Source: an uncultured Pseudomonas sp.
Lineage (GTDB): Bacteria > Pseudomonadota > Gammaproteobacteria > Pseudomonadales > Pseudomonadaceae
Direction of reading: 5' to 3'
DNA: 7,236 nt
Assembly (NCBI GenBank): GCA_937863915.1
Contig: CALMID010000548.1
Location: forward strand, 1-7,236
Shown here: piece by piece, positions 1 to 6,847 of the stretch
How the letters are laid out: every line of letters begins with the position of its first letter
How positions within the stretch are numbered: position 1 is the stretch's first letter
Position numbers and translations under genes: made by a program
Notes under the pieces: generated by a model
What the model was told of the DNA's origin: nothing
Seen by the model: the letters and a program-made list of their open reading frames with translations, nothing else
The model's database searches: none

Positions 1-256
1 GGAACTGGTAGTAGTGCTGCAGGCGGTTGGGGTTCTCGCCGTAGCGGCCGTCGGCCGGGCGGCGGGACGGCTGCACGTAGGCGGCGTTCCAGGTCTCCGG
101 GCCGATGGCGCGCAGGAAGGTGGCGGTATGGAAGGTGCCGGCACCCATTTCCATGTCGTAGGGCTGCAGGATCACGCAGCCCTGCTCGGCCCAGTAGCTT
201 TGCAGGGCGAGGATCAATCCTTGGAAGGTGCTGACGTCAGGCGTAGTCTGGCTCAC
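1..256 (-). CDS. glyQ: Glycyl-tRNA synthetase alpha subunit, N-terminal part (cut by window edge)
   Basis: Catalytic alpha subunit of the bacterial alpha2-beta2 glycyl-tRNA synthetase, which charges tRNA-Gly with glycine in the cytoplasm. The first 85 codons are visible; the rest lies left of base 1. The translation opens [20 protein letters not shown] and carries stretches highly conserved in GlyQ: the [13 protein letters not shown] block (residues 31-43), LRAIGPETW (48-56), [19 protein letters not shown] (60-78) and HYYQF (81-85). The start is GTG at 256-254, preceded on the minus strand by GGTGA with a 5-base spacer, a good ribosome binding site; no in-frame ATG fits better. glyS, the beta subunit gene, usually follows glyQ and would lie outside the window. 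It is transcribed away from tag, so it shares the 257-337 region with it. Identity is seen directly from motif conservation and I am nearly certain of it. Confidence 0.97.
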   Translation of the reverse strand, partial: MSQTTPDVSTFQGLILALQSYWAEQGCVILQPYDMEMGAGTFHTATFLRAIGPETWNAAYVQPSRRPADGRYGENPNRLQHYYQF

Positions 257-295
257 GAATTTCACCGGTATCGAGACGATGTCGTAAAACGCGGC

Positions 296-301
296 AGTAT
301 A
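296..301 (-). promoter_or_regulatory. Possible -10 element for glyQ
   Basis: On the minus strand these bases read TATACT, five of six matches to the sigma70 -10 consensus. They would place a transcription start near 289 and give a leader of about 33 bases before the glyQ GTG. I see no convincing -35 box 16-18 bases upstream and no TGN extension, so this is a weak call based on one element and its position. Confidence 0.25.
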
Positions 302-337
302 CCCGATCAATTCTGCGCAATCCGCATGGAACGCCTT

Positions 338-895
338 ATGCCACGCTGCTTCTGGTGCACCAGTGACCCGCTGTACATCGCCTACCACGATGAGGAATGG
401 GGAGTACCGCTGCGCGATCCGCAGCGTCTGTTCGAACTGCTGTTGCTGGAAGGTTTCCAGGCTGGCCTGTCGTGGATCACCGTGCTGAAGAAGCGCGAGC
501 GCTATCGACAGGTGCTGTGGGGCTTCGATGTCGAGCGCCTGGCGCGGATGAGCGATGGTGAGATCGAAGATCGCCTGCAGGACCCCGGCATCATTCGCAA
601 TCGCCTCAAGCTGCAGGCTGCGCGGCAGAACGCGCGGGCCTGGCTGAAGCTGGAGGACCCGGTGGCGCTGCTCTGGTCGTTTGTCGGTGGCGTGCCGAAG
701 ATCAATCATTTTGCCGGGCGCAGCGAAGTGCCTGCCGTCACGCCGGAGGCCGAGGCCATGAGCAAGGCCTTGAAGAAGCTGGGCTTCAGCTTCGTCGGTC
801 CGACCATCTGCTATGCCTACATGCAGGCCGCCGGCATGGTCATGGATCACACCACCGATTGCGACCGCTATGCCGAACTGCAGGCCAGGCGCTGA
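338..895 (+). CDS. tag: DNA-3-methyladenine glycosylase I
   Basis: Base-excision repair enzyme that removes 3-methyladenine from alkylated DNA, leaving an abasic site. The 185-residue product matches the usual Tag length and register. Residues known from the E. coli enzyme are all visible at matching positions: zinc ligands Cys4, His17, His171 and Cys175; base-pocket residues Trp6, Tyr16 and Trp46; and Glu38 inside [10 protein letters not shown]. The helix-hairpin region around QDPGIIRNR and the late [15 protein letters not shown] block are also typical. I chose ATG 338 because it puts the first zinc ligand at Cys4, as in the family, and a GGA lies eight bases upstream; the in-frame ATG at 326 has no ribosome binding site. 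The open frame continues to base 14 only because it runs antisense through glyQ. The stop codon overlaps the -35 box of the next gene's likely promoter. I see no clear promoter for tag itself. Confidence 0.96.
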   Translation: MPRCFWCTSDPLYIAYHDEEWGVPLRDPQRLFELLLLEGFQAGLSWITVLKKRERYRQVLWGFDVERLARMSDGEIEDRLQDPGIIRNRLKLQAARQNARAWLKLEDPVALLWSFVGGVPKINHFAGRSEVPAVTPEAEAMSKALKKLGFSFVGPTICYAYMQAAGMVMDHTTDCDRYAELQARR

Positions 896-919
896 CAGCG
901 ACCGGCAGACGGTTACAAT
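892..919 (+). promoter_or_regulatory. Likely sigma70 promoter of the lipid A acyltransferase gene
   Basis: CTGACA (892-897) matches the -35 consensus at five of six bases and TACAAT (914-919) matches the -10 consensus at five of six, with a 16-base spacer. A start near 926 would leave a leader of about 26 bases containing the GGAG ribosome binding site. The -35 box contains the tag stop codon TGA (893-895), so the promoter begins inside the upstream gene. It would let the acyltransferase be expressed independently of tag. The elements are seen directly; activity is inferred. Confidence 0.55.
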
Positions 920-951
920 GGCCGCCTTTGCCGTTTTGCCTGGAGTCCGCT

Positions 952-1839
952 GTGGATGATCTGAAAGGCCGCCTGGTGGTTGGCTTCCTCCGTCTGTTTG
1001 CCCTGTTGCCCTGGCGCGCCGTGCAGGCCGTAGGCAGTGCCATTGGCTGGTTGATGTGGAAGCTGCCGAACGGTTCGCGCCAGGTGGTGCGGGTCAATCT
1101 TGGCAAATGCTTTCCGGACATGGCACCTGAAGCGCGCGAGGCGCTGGTCGGGCAGACGCTCAAGAACATTGGCCAGACCCTGACCGAAAGCGCCTGTGCC
1201 TGGATCTGGCCGGCGCAGAAATCGCTGGGCCTGATCCGCCAGGTCGAGGGCATGGAAGTGCTGCAGCAGGCGCTGCAGTCGGGCAAGGGCGTGGTGCTGA
1301 TCAGCAGCCATCTGGGCAACTGGGAAATGCTCCTGCAGTACGTCTGCTCCCTGTGCCAGCCGAGCATTCTCTACCGTCCGCCAAAGCTCAAGGCCGTGGA
1401 TGAATTGCTGGTACGCCAGCGCACGCAACTGGGCAACGAGCTGGCGCCCTCGACGCGCGAAGGCATCGTCAGCTTGGTCAAGCGCGTGCGCAGTGGCGGC
1501 ATTGCCGGCATTGCCGCCGACCCGGAACCCAGCCGCACCAGTGGTGTGTTCGTGCCCTTCTTCGGCGTGCCGACGCTGACCAGCAAATTCGTGCCGTCAC
1601 TGGTGCACGGGCACAAGGCGGTGGCGGTGTTTATCCATGCGCTGCGCCTGGACGACGGCAGCGGTTACCGCGTGATCATCGAGGCTGCGCCCGAAGCGCT
1701 GTATGGCGATGACGTCGAGCTGGCCGTGACGGCGCTCAATCAGGGTATCGAGAAGCAGGTGCGGCAGGCGCCCAGCCAGTACATGTGGAGCATGAAGCGC
1801 TTCAAGAAACGCCCCGATAGCGAGAAGAAGTGGTACTAA
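952..1839 (+). CDS. Lipid A secondary acyltransferase (HtrB/LpxL family)
   Basis: Inner-membrane acyltransferase expected to add a secondary acyl chain (laurate or a similar acid) from acyl-ACP to a Kdo2-lipid A precursor during lipopolysaccharide synthesis. The 295-residue product fits the LpxL/LpxM family. An N-terminal hydrophobic stretch (about residues 8-38) serves as membrane anchor. The family's HX4(D/E) catalytic motif appears as His120-LGNW-Glu125, preceded by [10 protein letters not shown] conserved [13 protein letters not shown] block and a basic C-terminal tail starting [13 protein letters not shown] (from residue 276) follow. The start is GTG 952, with GGAG at 942-945 and a 6-base spacer; the frame is open further upstream but has no signal there. 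P. aeruginosa has two LpxL-like enzymes and from memory this locus corresponds to the one called PA0011/HtrB1. Which acyl position it modifies cannot be read from sequence, so no symbol is given. Confidence 0.92.
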   Translation: MDDLKGRLVVGFLRLFALLPWRAVQAVGSAIGWLMWKLPNGSRQVVRVNLGKCFPDMAPEAREALVGQTLKNIGQTLTESACAWIWPAQKSLGLIRQVEGMEVLQQALQSGKGVVLISSHLGNWEMLLQYVCSLCQPSILYRPPKLKAVDELLVRQRTQLGNELAPSTREGIVSLVKRVRSGGIAGIAADPEPSRTSGVFVPFFGVPTLTSKFVPSLVHGHKAVAVFIHALRLDDGSGYRVIIEAAPEALYGDDVELAVTALNQGIEKQVRQAPSQYMWSMKRFKKRPDSEKKWY

Positions 1840-1846
1840 CGAAACC

Positions 1847-1855
1847 TGCTTTAAT
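1847..1855 (+). promoter_or_regulatory. Possible extended -10 promoter for the PilZ gene
   Basis: TGC followed by TTTAAT (1850-1855) resembles an extended -10 element, with five of six matches in the hexamer. A start near 1862 would give a leader of about 31 bases. There is no recognisable -35 box in the 3' end of the acyltransferase gene. The AT-rich stretch 1850-1862 stands out against GC-rich surroundings. Readthrough from the upstream promoter is equally possible. Confidence 0.3.
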
Positions 1856-1892
1856 GAATTAACCCGTAGTTCCAGGCCAGAGCCGGAGGCGC

Positions 1893-2159
1893 ATGACAAA
1901 TCAACGAGGCAATCCGCGGACCCCGCTCAAGGTCAAGCTCAAGCTGGAGCATCCACTGCATGGCGAGATGATGGTCACCACACGGGATATCTCCGATTGC
2001 GGGGTCTATATCCTGCTGGATCAGGCGCACTCCCTGCTCAAGGTCGGTGAACAGGTCCAGGGTCAGGTGCAGGGGCTGCCGATGGAGGCGCCCATCCTGC
2101 GCATGGAAGTGATTCGGGTCGAAACGCTCGGCGTGGGCCTGCGTTTTCTCGGCGAGTGA
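1893..2159 (+). CDS. Single-domain PilZ protein, probable cyclic di-GMP receptor
   Basis: Small cytoplasmic protein of 88 residues that is essentially one PilZ domain. Both parts of the cyclic di-GMP binding signature are present: RxxxR as Arg5-GNP-Arg9 and (D/N)xSxxG as Asp32-I-Ser34-DC-Gly37. The C-terminal stretch PILRMEVIRVETLGVGLRF forms the expected closing beta strands. With no output domain attached, it probably acts by binding a partner protein, which cannot be named from sequence. It is not the pilus-biogenesis PilZ itself, whose gene sits elsewhere in pseudomonads and whose protein lacks the full ligand signature. The ATG at 1893 follows a strong GGAGG (1885-1889) with only three spacer bases, closer than usual; no later start keeps the RxxxR motif. 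It lies 53 bases after the acyltransferase gene. From memory it corresponds to PA0012. Confidence 0.88.
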   Translation: MTNQRGNPRTPLKVKLKLEHPLHGEMMVTTRDISDCGVYILLDQAHSLLKVGEQVQGQVQGLPMEAPILRMEVIRVETLGVGLRFLGE

Positions 2160-2480
2160 TCAGTACGTGCCGGCGCTCTTGTCCAGCCGGCGCAGGAACA
2201 CCAGCATTTCCTTTTCGGTCTGCTTGTCGCCACGCTGGCGGGCGATTTCCAGACCGTTCTCCCAGGCCAGGCGCGCTTCGGCATCCAGGCCCTGCTTGAG
2301 GCAGGCCTGCCCCAGCAGTTTCCACGCCGCCGAATAGGCCGGGTCGAAACTCAGGCACTTCTGCAGATGCTGCATGGCCTGCTCGGCCTCGCCCTCGTCG
2401 AGGCAGGCCTTGCCCAGGCCAAAGCGCAGCAGCGAGTTGTCCACGCCGCGCGCCAGCATCTTTTCCAGTCCTTCGCGCAT
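2160..2480 (-). CDS. Small tetratricopeptide-repeat protein
   Basis: Predicted 106-residue helical protein made almost wholly of TPR-like repeats, a fold for protein-protein contacts. Two repeats are visible: about residues 14-47 (LLRFGLGKACLDEGEAEQA then HLQKCLSFDP) and 50-83 (SAAWKLLGQACLKQGL then a helix ending near EIARQRG). A charged C-terminal helix follows. There is no signal peptide or membrane segment, so it is probably cytoplasmic. The partner and function are unknown. The start ATG at 2480-2478 has GGGGG five bases upstream; the frame extends to 2546 but would overlap the end of trkA by 41 bases, without a better signal. It begins 25 bases after trkA and is probably the last gene of the def-fmt-rsmB-trkA series. 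Its stop codon abuts that of the convergent PilZ gene. From memory it resembles PA0015. Confidence 0.85.
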   Translation of the reverse strand: MREGLEKMLARGVDNSLLRFGLGKACLDEGEAEQAMQHLQKCLSFDPAYSAAWKLLGQACLKQGLDAEARLAWENGLEIARQRGDKQTEKEMLVFLRRLDKSAGTY

Positions 2481-2505
2481 GCTTGCCCCCGAATGATCGT
2501 GCTTG

Positions 2506-3879
2506 TCAGAAGAACGCCAGGCCGACCTGGAACAGGCGCTCGACATCGCGAATGTACTTCTTGTCGACCAGGAACAGGATCACATGGTCGCCCGACTCGA
2601 TCCGGGTGTCGTCGTGGGCGATCAGCACTTCTTCGTCGCGGATGATCGCGCCGATGGTGGTGCCGGGCGGCAGGGCAATGTTTTCCACGCTGCGACCGAC
2701 CACCTTGCTCGACTTGGCATCGCCGTGGGCAATGGCCTCGATGGCCTCGGCTGCGCCGCGGCGCAACGAGTGCACGCTGACGATGTCGCCGCGGCGCACA
2801 TGGGTCAGCAGGGTGCCGATGGTGGCCAGCTGCGGGCTGATGGCAATGTCGATCTCGCCGCCCTGGACCAGGTCGACGTAGGCCGGGTTGTTGATCAGGG
2901 TCATTACCTTGCGCGCGCCCAGACGCTTGGCCAGCAGGGACGACATGATGTTGGCTTCGTCGTCGTTGGTCAGCGAGAGGAAGATATCCGCCTCGTTGAT
3001 GTTTTCTTCCACCAGCAGGTCGCGGTCGGAGGCGCTGCCCTGCAGGACGATGGTGCTTTCCAGGCTTTCCGAGAGGTAGCGGCAGCGTGCCGGGTTCATC
3101 TCGATGATCTTCACCTGATAGCGGCTTTCGATGGCCTCGGCCAGGCGCTCGCCGATGTTGCCGCCGCCGGCGATGACGATGCGCTTGTAGCTGTCTTCCA
3201 TGCGCCGCAGCTCGCTCATCACCGCACGAATGTGGGCCTTGGCGGCGATGAAGAACACGTCGTCGTCGGCCTCGATCACCGTATCGCCCTGGGGGATGAT
3301 GGCCCGACCGCGACGGTAGATGGCGGCCACGCGGGTATCGACGTTGGGCATGTGCTGGCGCAGCTGGCGCAGTTCGTGACCGACCAGCGGACCGCCGTAG
3401 TAGGCGCGCACGCCCACCAGCTGGGCCTTGCCTTCGGCGAAGTCGAGTACCTGCAGCGCGCCGGGGTATTCGATCAGGCGCTTGATGTAGTTGGTCACCA
3501 CCTGTTCCGGGCTGATCAGCACGTCGACCGGAATGGCCTCGTTGTCGAACAGACCGCTGCGGGTCAGGTAGGCCGCTTCGCGCACCCGGGCGATCTTGGT
3601 CGGGGTGCTGAACAGGGTGTAGGCGACCTGACAGGCGATCATGTTGACTTCGTCGCTGTTGGTCACCGCCACCAGCATGTCGGCGTCATCGGCGCCGGCC
3701 TGGCGCAGCACGGTGGGAAAGGAGCCGCGACCGGCGACGGTACGGATATCCAGGCGGTCGCTGAGATTGCGCAGGCGCTCGGTATCGGTGTCGACCACTG
3801 TGATGTCGTTGGCTTCGCTGGCCAGGTGTTCGGCCAGGGTTCCACCGACCTGGCCGGCGCCGAGAATGATGATCTTCAC
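2506..3879 (-). CDS. trkA: Trk potassium uptake regulatory subunit TrkA
   Basis: Peripheral inner-membrane protein that binds NAD(H) or other nucleotides and gates the TrkH/TrkG potassium channel. The 457-residue length is typical of the full tandem form: RCK-N (about 1-120) with the Rossmann loop GAGQVG at 7-12 and acidic Asp30; RCK-C (about 142-226); a second RCK-N (about 232-350) with GGGNIG at 238-243 and Glu260; and a second RCK-C (about 372-455). Both glycine-rich loops are intact, so neither nucleotide site looks degenerate. The start is GTG at 3879-3877, not ATG, with GGAG at 3890-3887 and a 7-base spacer. The gene begins 12 bases after the rsmB stop, so the two are surely co-transcribed, and a hairpin covers the junction. 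The channel gene trkH is not in this window. Confidence 0.97.
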   Translation of the reverse strand: MKIIILGAGQVGGTLAEHLASEANDITVVDTDTERLRNLSDRLDIRTVAGRGSFPTVLRQAGADDADMLVAVTNSDEVNMIACQVAYTLFSTPTKIARVREAAYLTRSGLFDNEAIPVDVLISPEQVVTNYIKRLIEYPGALQVLDFAEGKAQLVGVRAYYGGPLVGHELRQLRQHMPNVDTRVAAIYRRGRAIIPQGDTVIEADDDVFFIAAKAHIRAVMSELRRMEDSYKRIVIAGGGNIGERLAEAIESRYQVKIIEMNPARCRYLSESLESTIVLQGSASDRDLLVEENINEADIFLSLTNDDEANIMSSLLAKRLGARKVMTLINNPAYVDLVQGGEIDIAISPQLATIGTLLTHVRRGDIVSVHSLRRGAAEAIEAIAHGDAKSSKVVGRSVENIALPPGTTIGAIIRDEEVLIAHDDTRIESGDHVILFLVDKKYIRDVERLFQVGLAFF

Positions 3880-3891
3880 GCAGTCACTCCA

Positions 3892-5205
3892 TCAGCCGCG
3901 TGGTGACGCGGCAATCTTGATCAGCTTGGCATAGTAGAAGCCGTCGTGGCCGCCGTCCTGCGGCAGCAACTGGCGGCCATGCGCCTGTTTCAGGCCAAAC
4001 GGCCCGGTGATGTCCAGCTCGCGTGCACCCGGGGTGCGGGCGAGAAAGGCACCGATGTTGTCCGAGTTCTCCTGCGGCAGCACCGAACAGGTGGCGTACA
4101 GCAGGATGCCGCCCACTTCCAGGGTCGGCCACAGGGCGTCCAGCAGCTCGCCCTGCAGCTGAGCCAGGGCGGCGATGTCGGCCTCCTGGCGGGTCAGCTT
4201 GATATCCGGATGGCGGCGGATCACGCCGGTGGCCGAGCACGGCGCATCCAGCAGAATGCGCTGGAAAGGCTTGCCGTCCCACCAGACCTTGGTCGCGCGA
4301 CCGTCGGCGGCAATCAGCTCGGCATCCAGGCCGAGGCGGTCGAGATTCTCGCGCACTCGCGCCAGGCGGCTTTGTTCCAGGTCAATGGCGGTGACATGGC
4401 TCAGGCCGGGCTCTGCCTCCAGCAGGTGGCAGGTCTTGCCGCCGGGTGCCGCGCAGGCATCCAGCACGCGCTGGCCGGGTGCCAGGTCGAGCAGGTCGGC
4501 GGCCAGCTGAGCGGCTTCATCCTGCACGCTGACGCGGCCCTCCATGAAGCCCGGCAGGGTCTTCACATCGCAGGCTTCCAGCAGGCGGATGCCATCGCGG
4601 CTGAATACGCAGGGTTCGGCGGCAATGCCGGCAGCCAGTAGCTCGGCCAGATAGGCTTCGCGGCTGCCCTGGCGGCGGTTGATCCGCAGCAGCAACGGGG
4701 GGTGCTGGTTGTTGGCCGCGCAGATGGCTTGCCAGTGCTCCGGCCAGTCGGCCTTCAGGCGCTTCTGCAGCCAGCGCGGATGGGCCGTGTGCAGCACCGG
4801 ATCGCGATCCAGCTCGGCCAGCAAGGCTTCGTGGTCACGCTGGGCATTGCGCAGCACGGCATTGAGCAGGCCCTTGAGCGAGCTTTTCTTCAGCTTGTCG
4901 ACACAGGCCACCGTCTCGCCGATGGCGGCATGCGGCGGGATGCGGGTATGCAGCAGTTGATACAGACCCACCAGCAGCAATGCCTCGACGTCGCGGTCGG
5001 CAGCCTTGAAGGGCTTCTGCAGCAGCTTGTCCATCAGCAGCGCCAGGCGTGGCTGCCAGCGGGCGGTGCCAAAGGCCAGGTCCTGGGCCAGGCCGCGATC
5101 ACGCGGCTCGACCCTGTCCAGCAGCGGCGGCAGGCTGCTGCCCAGCGAGGCCTTGCCGTTGAGTACGGCCGCCAGGGCGCGGGCGGCGGCCAGGCGGGGA
5201 TTCAT
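3892..5205 (-). CDS. rsmB: 16S rRNA (cytosine-967-C5)-methyltransferase RsmB
   Basis: Methylates C967 of 16S rRNA at carbon 5 using S-adenosylmethionine (older names sun, fmu, rrmB). The 437-residue protein shows the family architecture: an N-terminal NusB-like RNA-binding domain (about residues 1-140), a linker, and a Rossmann methyltransferase domain. The SAM-binding motif is [10 protein letters not shown] (249-258), with an acidic ribose contact in the AIDLEQ stretch. Motif IV gives DAPCSATG with Cys323; motif VI gives [10 protein letters not shown] with Cys373, by analogy the nucleophile, while Cys323 aids product release. The ATG at 5205-5203 has GAGGGGG upstream with a 5-base spacer; the frame extends to 5277 but that part overlaps the end of fmt. 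It starts 13 bases after the fmt stop and ends 12 bases before trkA, a tight operon arrangement. Confidence 0.97.
   Translation of the reverse strand: MNPRLAAARALAAVLNGKASLGSSLPPLLDRVEPRDRGLAQDLAFGTARWQPRLALLMDKLLQKPFKAADRDVEALLLVGLYQLLHTRIPPHAAIGETVACVDKLKKSSLKGLLNAVLRNAQRDHEALLAELDRDPVLHTAHPRWLQKRLKADWPEHWQAICAANNQHPPLLLRINRRQGSREAYLAELLAAGIAAEPCVFSRDGIRLLEACDVKTLPGFMEGRVSVQDEAAQLAADLLDLAPGQRVLDACAAPGGKTCHLLEAEPGLSHVTAIDLEQSRLARVRENLDRLGLDAELIAADGRATKVWWDGKPFQRILLDAPCSATGVIRRHPDIKLTRQEADIAALAQLQGELLDALWPTLEVGGILLYATCSVLPQENSDNIGAFLARTPGARELDITGPFGLKQAHGRQLLPQDGGHDGFYYAKLIKIAASPRG
3895..3912 (-). other. Hairpin over the rsmB stop / trkA start junction
   Basis: Perfect 7-bp inverted repeat, GCCGCGT paired with ACGCGGC, around a 4-base loop, forming the last codons of rsmB. 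On the minus strand the stem ends immediately before the rsmB TGA and two bases further on is the trkA GGAG. No T tract follows, so it is not an intrinsic terminator. It could influence translational coupling or mRNA decay, or be a chance product of GC-rich coding sequence. Confidence 0.4.
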
Positions 5206-5218
5206 TGACGCCCCCTCA

Positions 5219-6148
5219 TTACGACAGCACCAGGCCGGGAGCGAACTGCTCGCGGCGGCTGTTGTACAGGTCGGCAAAGTTCAGTGGCTTGCCGCCCGGC
5301 AACTGCAGGCGGGTCAGGCGCAGGGCGCCTTCACCGCAGGCGACGGTCAGGCCGTCCTTGCTGGCGGCGAGAATCTGTCCGGGCTGCCCGCTGCCCTCGC
5401 CCAGGGTCGCGGCCAGCACTTTCAGCGGCTCGCCGTTCAGTGTGCTGTGGCAAATCGGCCAGGGGTTGAAGGCGCGCACCTGGCGTTCCAGTTCGACGGC
5501 CGGGCGACTCCAGTCGATGCGCGCTTCGTCCTTGTTGAGCTTGTGCGCGTAGTTGGCCAGGCTGTCGTCCTGCACTTCGCCCGTGAGGGTGCCGGCCGCC
5601 AGTGCATCGACGGCCTGGATCACGGCCTGCGAACCGAGGGCGGCGAGGCGGTCATGCAGGCTGCCGCCGGTATCGGAGGGCGCGATGGGCGTACTGACCT
5701 TGAGCAGCATCGGCCCGGTATCCAGCCCGGCTTCCATCTGCATCACGGTCACGCCGCTTTCGTCATCGCCCGCCTGCACGGCGCGCTGGATCGGCGCCGC
5801 ACCGCGCCAGCGCGGTAGCAGCGAGGCGTGGCTGTTGATGCAGCCCAGGCGCGGGGTGTCCAGCACCACTTGGGGCAGGATCAGGCCGTACGCCACCACG
5901 ACCATCAGGTCCGGTTGCAGCGCGGCCAGTTCGGCCTGTGCTTCCGGCGCCCGCAGGGTGGCGGGTTGATACACCGGAATGCCGTGCTCAACGGCCAGCT
6001 GCTTGACCGGGCTGGGCATCAGTTTGTGGCCGCGGCCGGCCGGGCGATCCGGCTGGGTGTAGACGGCGATGACCTGATGCTGGGTGCCGAGCAGGGCCTT
6101 GAGGTGTTCGGCGGCGAACTCCGGGGTACCAGCAAAGACGATGCGCAT
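5219..6148 (-). CDS. fmt: Methionyl-tRNA formyltransferase
   Basis: Transfers a formyl group from 10-formyltetrahydrofolate to the methionine on initiator tRNA, enabling bacterial translation initiation. The 309-residue product has the normal two-domain form: a catalytic formyltransferase domain (about 1-205) starting [12 protein letters not shown] and a C-terminal tRNA-binding domain. Folate-site and catalytic residues are visible: Asn105 and His107 in [19 protein letters not shown] and Asp143 in MEAGLDTG, matching Asn106, His108 and Asp144 of E. coli. The loop [13 protein letters not shown] (31-43), implicated in tRNA recognition, is intact. The ATG at 6148-6146 has only a weak GCGAG seven bases upstream. 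The gene follows def after 61 bases that include a terminator-like hairpin, and precedes rsmB by 13 bases. Confidence 0.98.
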   Translation of the reverse strand: MRIVFAGTPEFAAEHLKALLGTQHQVIAVYTQPDRPAGRGHKLMPSPVKQLAVEHGIPVYQPATLRAPEAQAELAALQPDLMVVVAYGLILPQVVLDTPRLGCINSHASLLPRWRGAAPIQRAVQAGDDESGVTVMQMEAGLDTGPMLLKVSTPIAPSDTGGSLHDRLAALGSQAVIQAVDALAAGTLTGEVQDDSLANYAHKLNKDEARIDWSRPAVELERQVRAFNPWPICHSTLNGEPLKVLAATLGEGSGQPGQILAASKDGLTVACGEGALRLTRLQLPGGKPLNFADLYNSRREQFAPGLVLS

Positions 6149-6162
6149 GGAATGACTCGCTA

Positions 6163-6197
6163 CAGGAAAAGAAAAAGGCTTGCCGGAGCAAGCCTTT
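6163..6197 (-). terminator. Intrinsic terminator or attenuator between def and fmt
   Basis: A perfect 10-bp inverted repeat (AAAGGCTTGC at 6174-6183, GCAAGCCTTT at 6188-6197) encloses a 4-base loop. Read on the minus strand, the direction of def and fmt, the loop is TCCG closed by C-G, a UNCG-type very stable tetraloop, and the 3' arm runs into TTTTTCTTTTCC. These are the hallmarks of a rho-independent terminator. It starts 13 bases after the def stop and its T tract ends about 15 bases before the fmt start. On the plus strand no T tract follows. It probably terminates part of def transcription, so fmt and later genes depend on readthrough or an internal promoter. Confidence 0.85.
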
Positions 6198-6209
6198 GGG
6201 GTTCGGGGA

Positions 6210-6716
6210 TCAAGCTTGCTGACGGTGCTGTTTTTCCAGCTTCTTCTTGATCCGATCACGCTTGAGGTTGGACAGGTAGTCGACGAACAGCTTGCCGTTG
6301 AGGTGGTCGCACTCGTGCTGGATGCACACGGCCAGCAGACCTTCGGCCACCAGTTCGAAAGGCTCGCCATTGCGGTCAAGCGCCTTGATCCGCACCTTCT
6401 GCGGGCGGTCGACGTTCTCGTAGAAACCGGGTACCGACAGGCAGCCTTCCTGGTACTGGTCCATCTGCTCGGTCAGCGGTTCGAATTCCGGGTTGATGAA
6501 CACCATGGGTTCGGACTTGTCCTCGGACAGGTCCATCACCACCAGACGCTTGTGCACATTGACCTGGGTAGCGGCCAGACCGATGCCGGGAGCGGCATAC
6601 ATGGTCTCGAACATATCGTCGATCAGCTGGCGCAGGGCGTCGTCCACCACCTCGACCGGTTTGGCGATGGTCCGCAGGCGCGGGTCAGGAAACTCGAGGA
6701 TGGTGAGGATGGCCAT
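6210..6716 (-). CDS. def: Peptide deformylase
   Basis: Metalloenzyme that removes the N-formyl group from nascent proteins at the ribosome, undoing the formylation carried out by Fmt. The 168-residue protein has all three family motifs: motif I GIGLAATQ (residues 44-51), motif II EGCLSV (90-95) with metal ligand Cys92, and motif III QHECDH (133-138) with metal ligands His134 and His138 and catalytic Glu135. It is a type 1 deformylase by length and by the lysine-rich C-terminal helix. The start ATG at 6716-6714 is the only sensible one, giving the family N terminus [15 protein letters not shown]. There is no recognisable ribosome binding site ahead of it. It is the first gene of the leftward series, divergent from tsaP, and is followed by a terminator-like hairpin. 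Confidence 0.98.
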   Translation of the reverse strand: MAILTILEFPDPRLRTIAKPVEVVDDALRQLIDDMFETMYAAPGIGLAATQVNVHKRLVVMDLSEDKSEPMVFINPEFEPLTEQMDQYQEGCLSVPGFYENVDRPQKVRIKALDRNGEPFELVAEGLLAVCIQHECDHLNGKLFVDYLSNLKRDRIKKKLEKQHRQQA

Positions 6717-6721
6717 ATGCG

Positions 6722-6750
6722 TTTGTGATGCACTTGTGGAATAAAGTCAA
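6722..6750 (-). promoter_or_regulatory. Candidate def promoter giving a near-leaderless transcript
   Basis: On the minus strand TTGACT (6750-6745, five of six -35 matches) is followed after 17 bases by CACAAA (6727-6722, only three of six -10 matches). If used, transcription would start near 6715, at the def ATG itself. An alternative is TTGAAG (6794-6789) with CATCAT (6770-6765), four of six each with an 18-base spacer, giving a leader of about 40 bases. Neither pair is strong, and the choice cannot be made from sequence. Confidence 0.25.
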
Positions 6751-6757
6751 AATCCGC

Positions 6758-6766
6758 TGCTAAGAT
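6758..6766 (+). promoter_or_regulatory. Possible extended -10 promoter for tsaP
   Basis: TGC followed by TAAGAT (6761-6766) fits the extended -10 pattern, with five of six matches in the hexamer. A good -35 box is lacking at 16-18 bases; TTGTGG (6734-6739) is 21 bases away. The predicted start near 6773 leaves a leader of about 75 bases that contains the hairpin at 6793-6813. The element overlaps the alternative def -10 on the other strand, so the two directions may compete. Confidence 0.4.
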
Positions 6767-6787
6767 GATGAACAGCATTGAAAATGG

Positions 6788-6813
6788 GCTTCAAGCCGCA
6801 TTCTTCGCGGCTT
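6788..6813 (+). other. Structured 5' leader of tsaP with alternative pairings
   Basis: AAGCCGC (6793-6799) can pair with GCGGCTT (6807-6813) across a 7-base loop. The same left arm, AAGCC, can instead pair with GGCTT (6788-6792) just upstream, though that tight arrangement would need to open a loop at the cost of stem pairs. No T tract follows the larger hairpin, so it is not a terminator in the plus direction. It lies 22 bases before the ribosome binding site. A role in translation control or RNA stability is inference only. Confidence 0.3.
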
Positions 6814-6847
6814 TCGGGCGCACCAACATAATAAAGGGATTCACCGC

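Noticed and set aside
14..337. Upstream extension of the tag frame
   Set aside because: It runs antisense through glyQ, and the family register (first zinc ligand at Cys4) supports the start at 338.
860..951. N-terminal extension of the acyltransferase frame into the end of tag
   Set aside because: It has no ribosome binding site and its residues do not resemble the family; the likely promoter and GGAG site both lie inside it, supporting GTG 952.
2503..3906. A 467-codon open frame on the plus strand covering all of trkA
   Set aside because: It is the antisense shadow of a GC-rich gene. The product is rich in His, Asp, Val and Gly with no domain pattern, and trkA on the other strand has complete motifs.
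3946..4641. Plus-strand open frame of 231 codons antisense to rsmB, with similar ones at 4702-5208 and 5006-5818
   Set aside because: They are antisense to rsmB and fmt, have glutamine- and arginine-rich low-information translations, and lack ribosome binding sites.
5206..5277. N-terminal extension of rsmB by 24 codons
   Set aside because: It overlaps the end of fmt, and the ATG at 5205 has a much better ribosome binding site and gives the normal family N terminus.
6149..6379. N-terminal extension of fmt by 77 codons
   Set aside because: It overlaps def in another frame and crosses the terminator hairpin; [11 protein letters not shown] is the standard Fmt N terminus.
6827..6832. CATAAT as a -10 box for tsaP
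   Set aside because: It would start transcription at about the ribosome binding site, leaving too short a leader, and no -35 box lies upstream.
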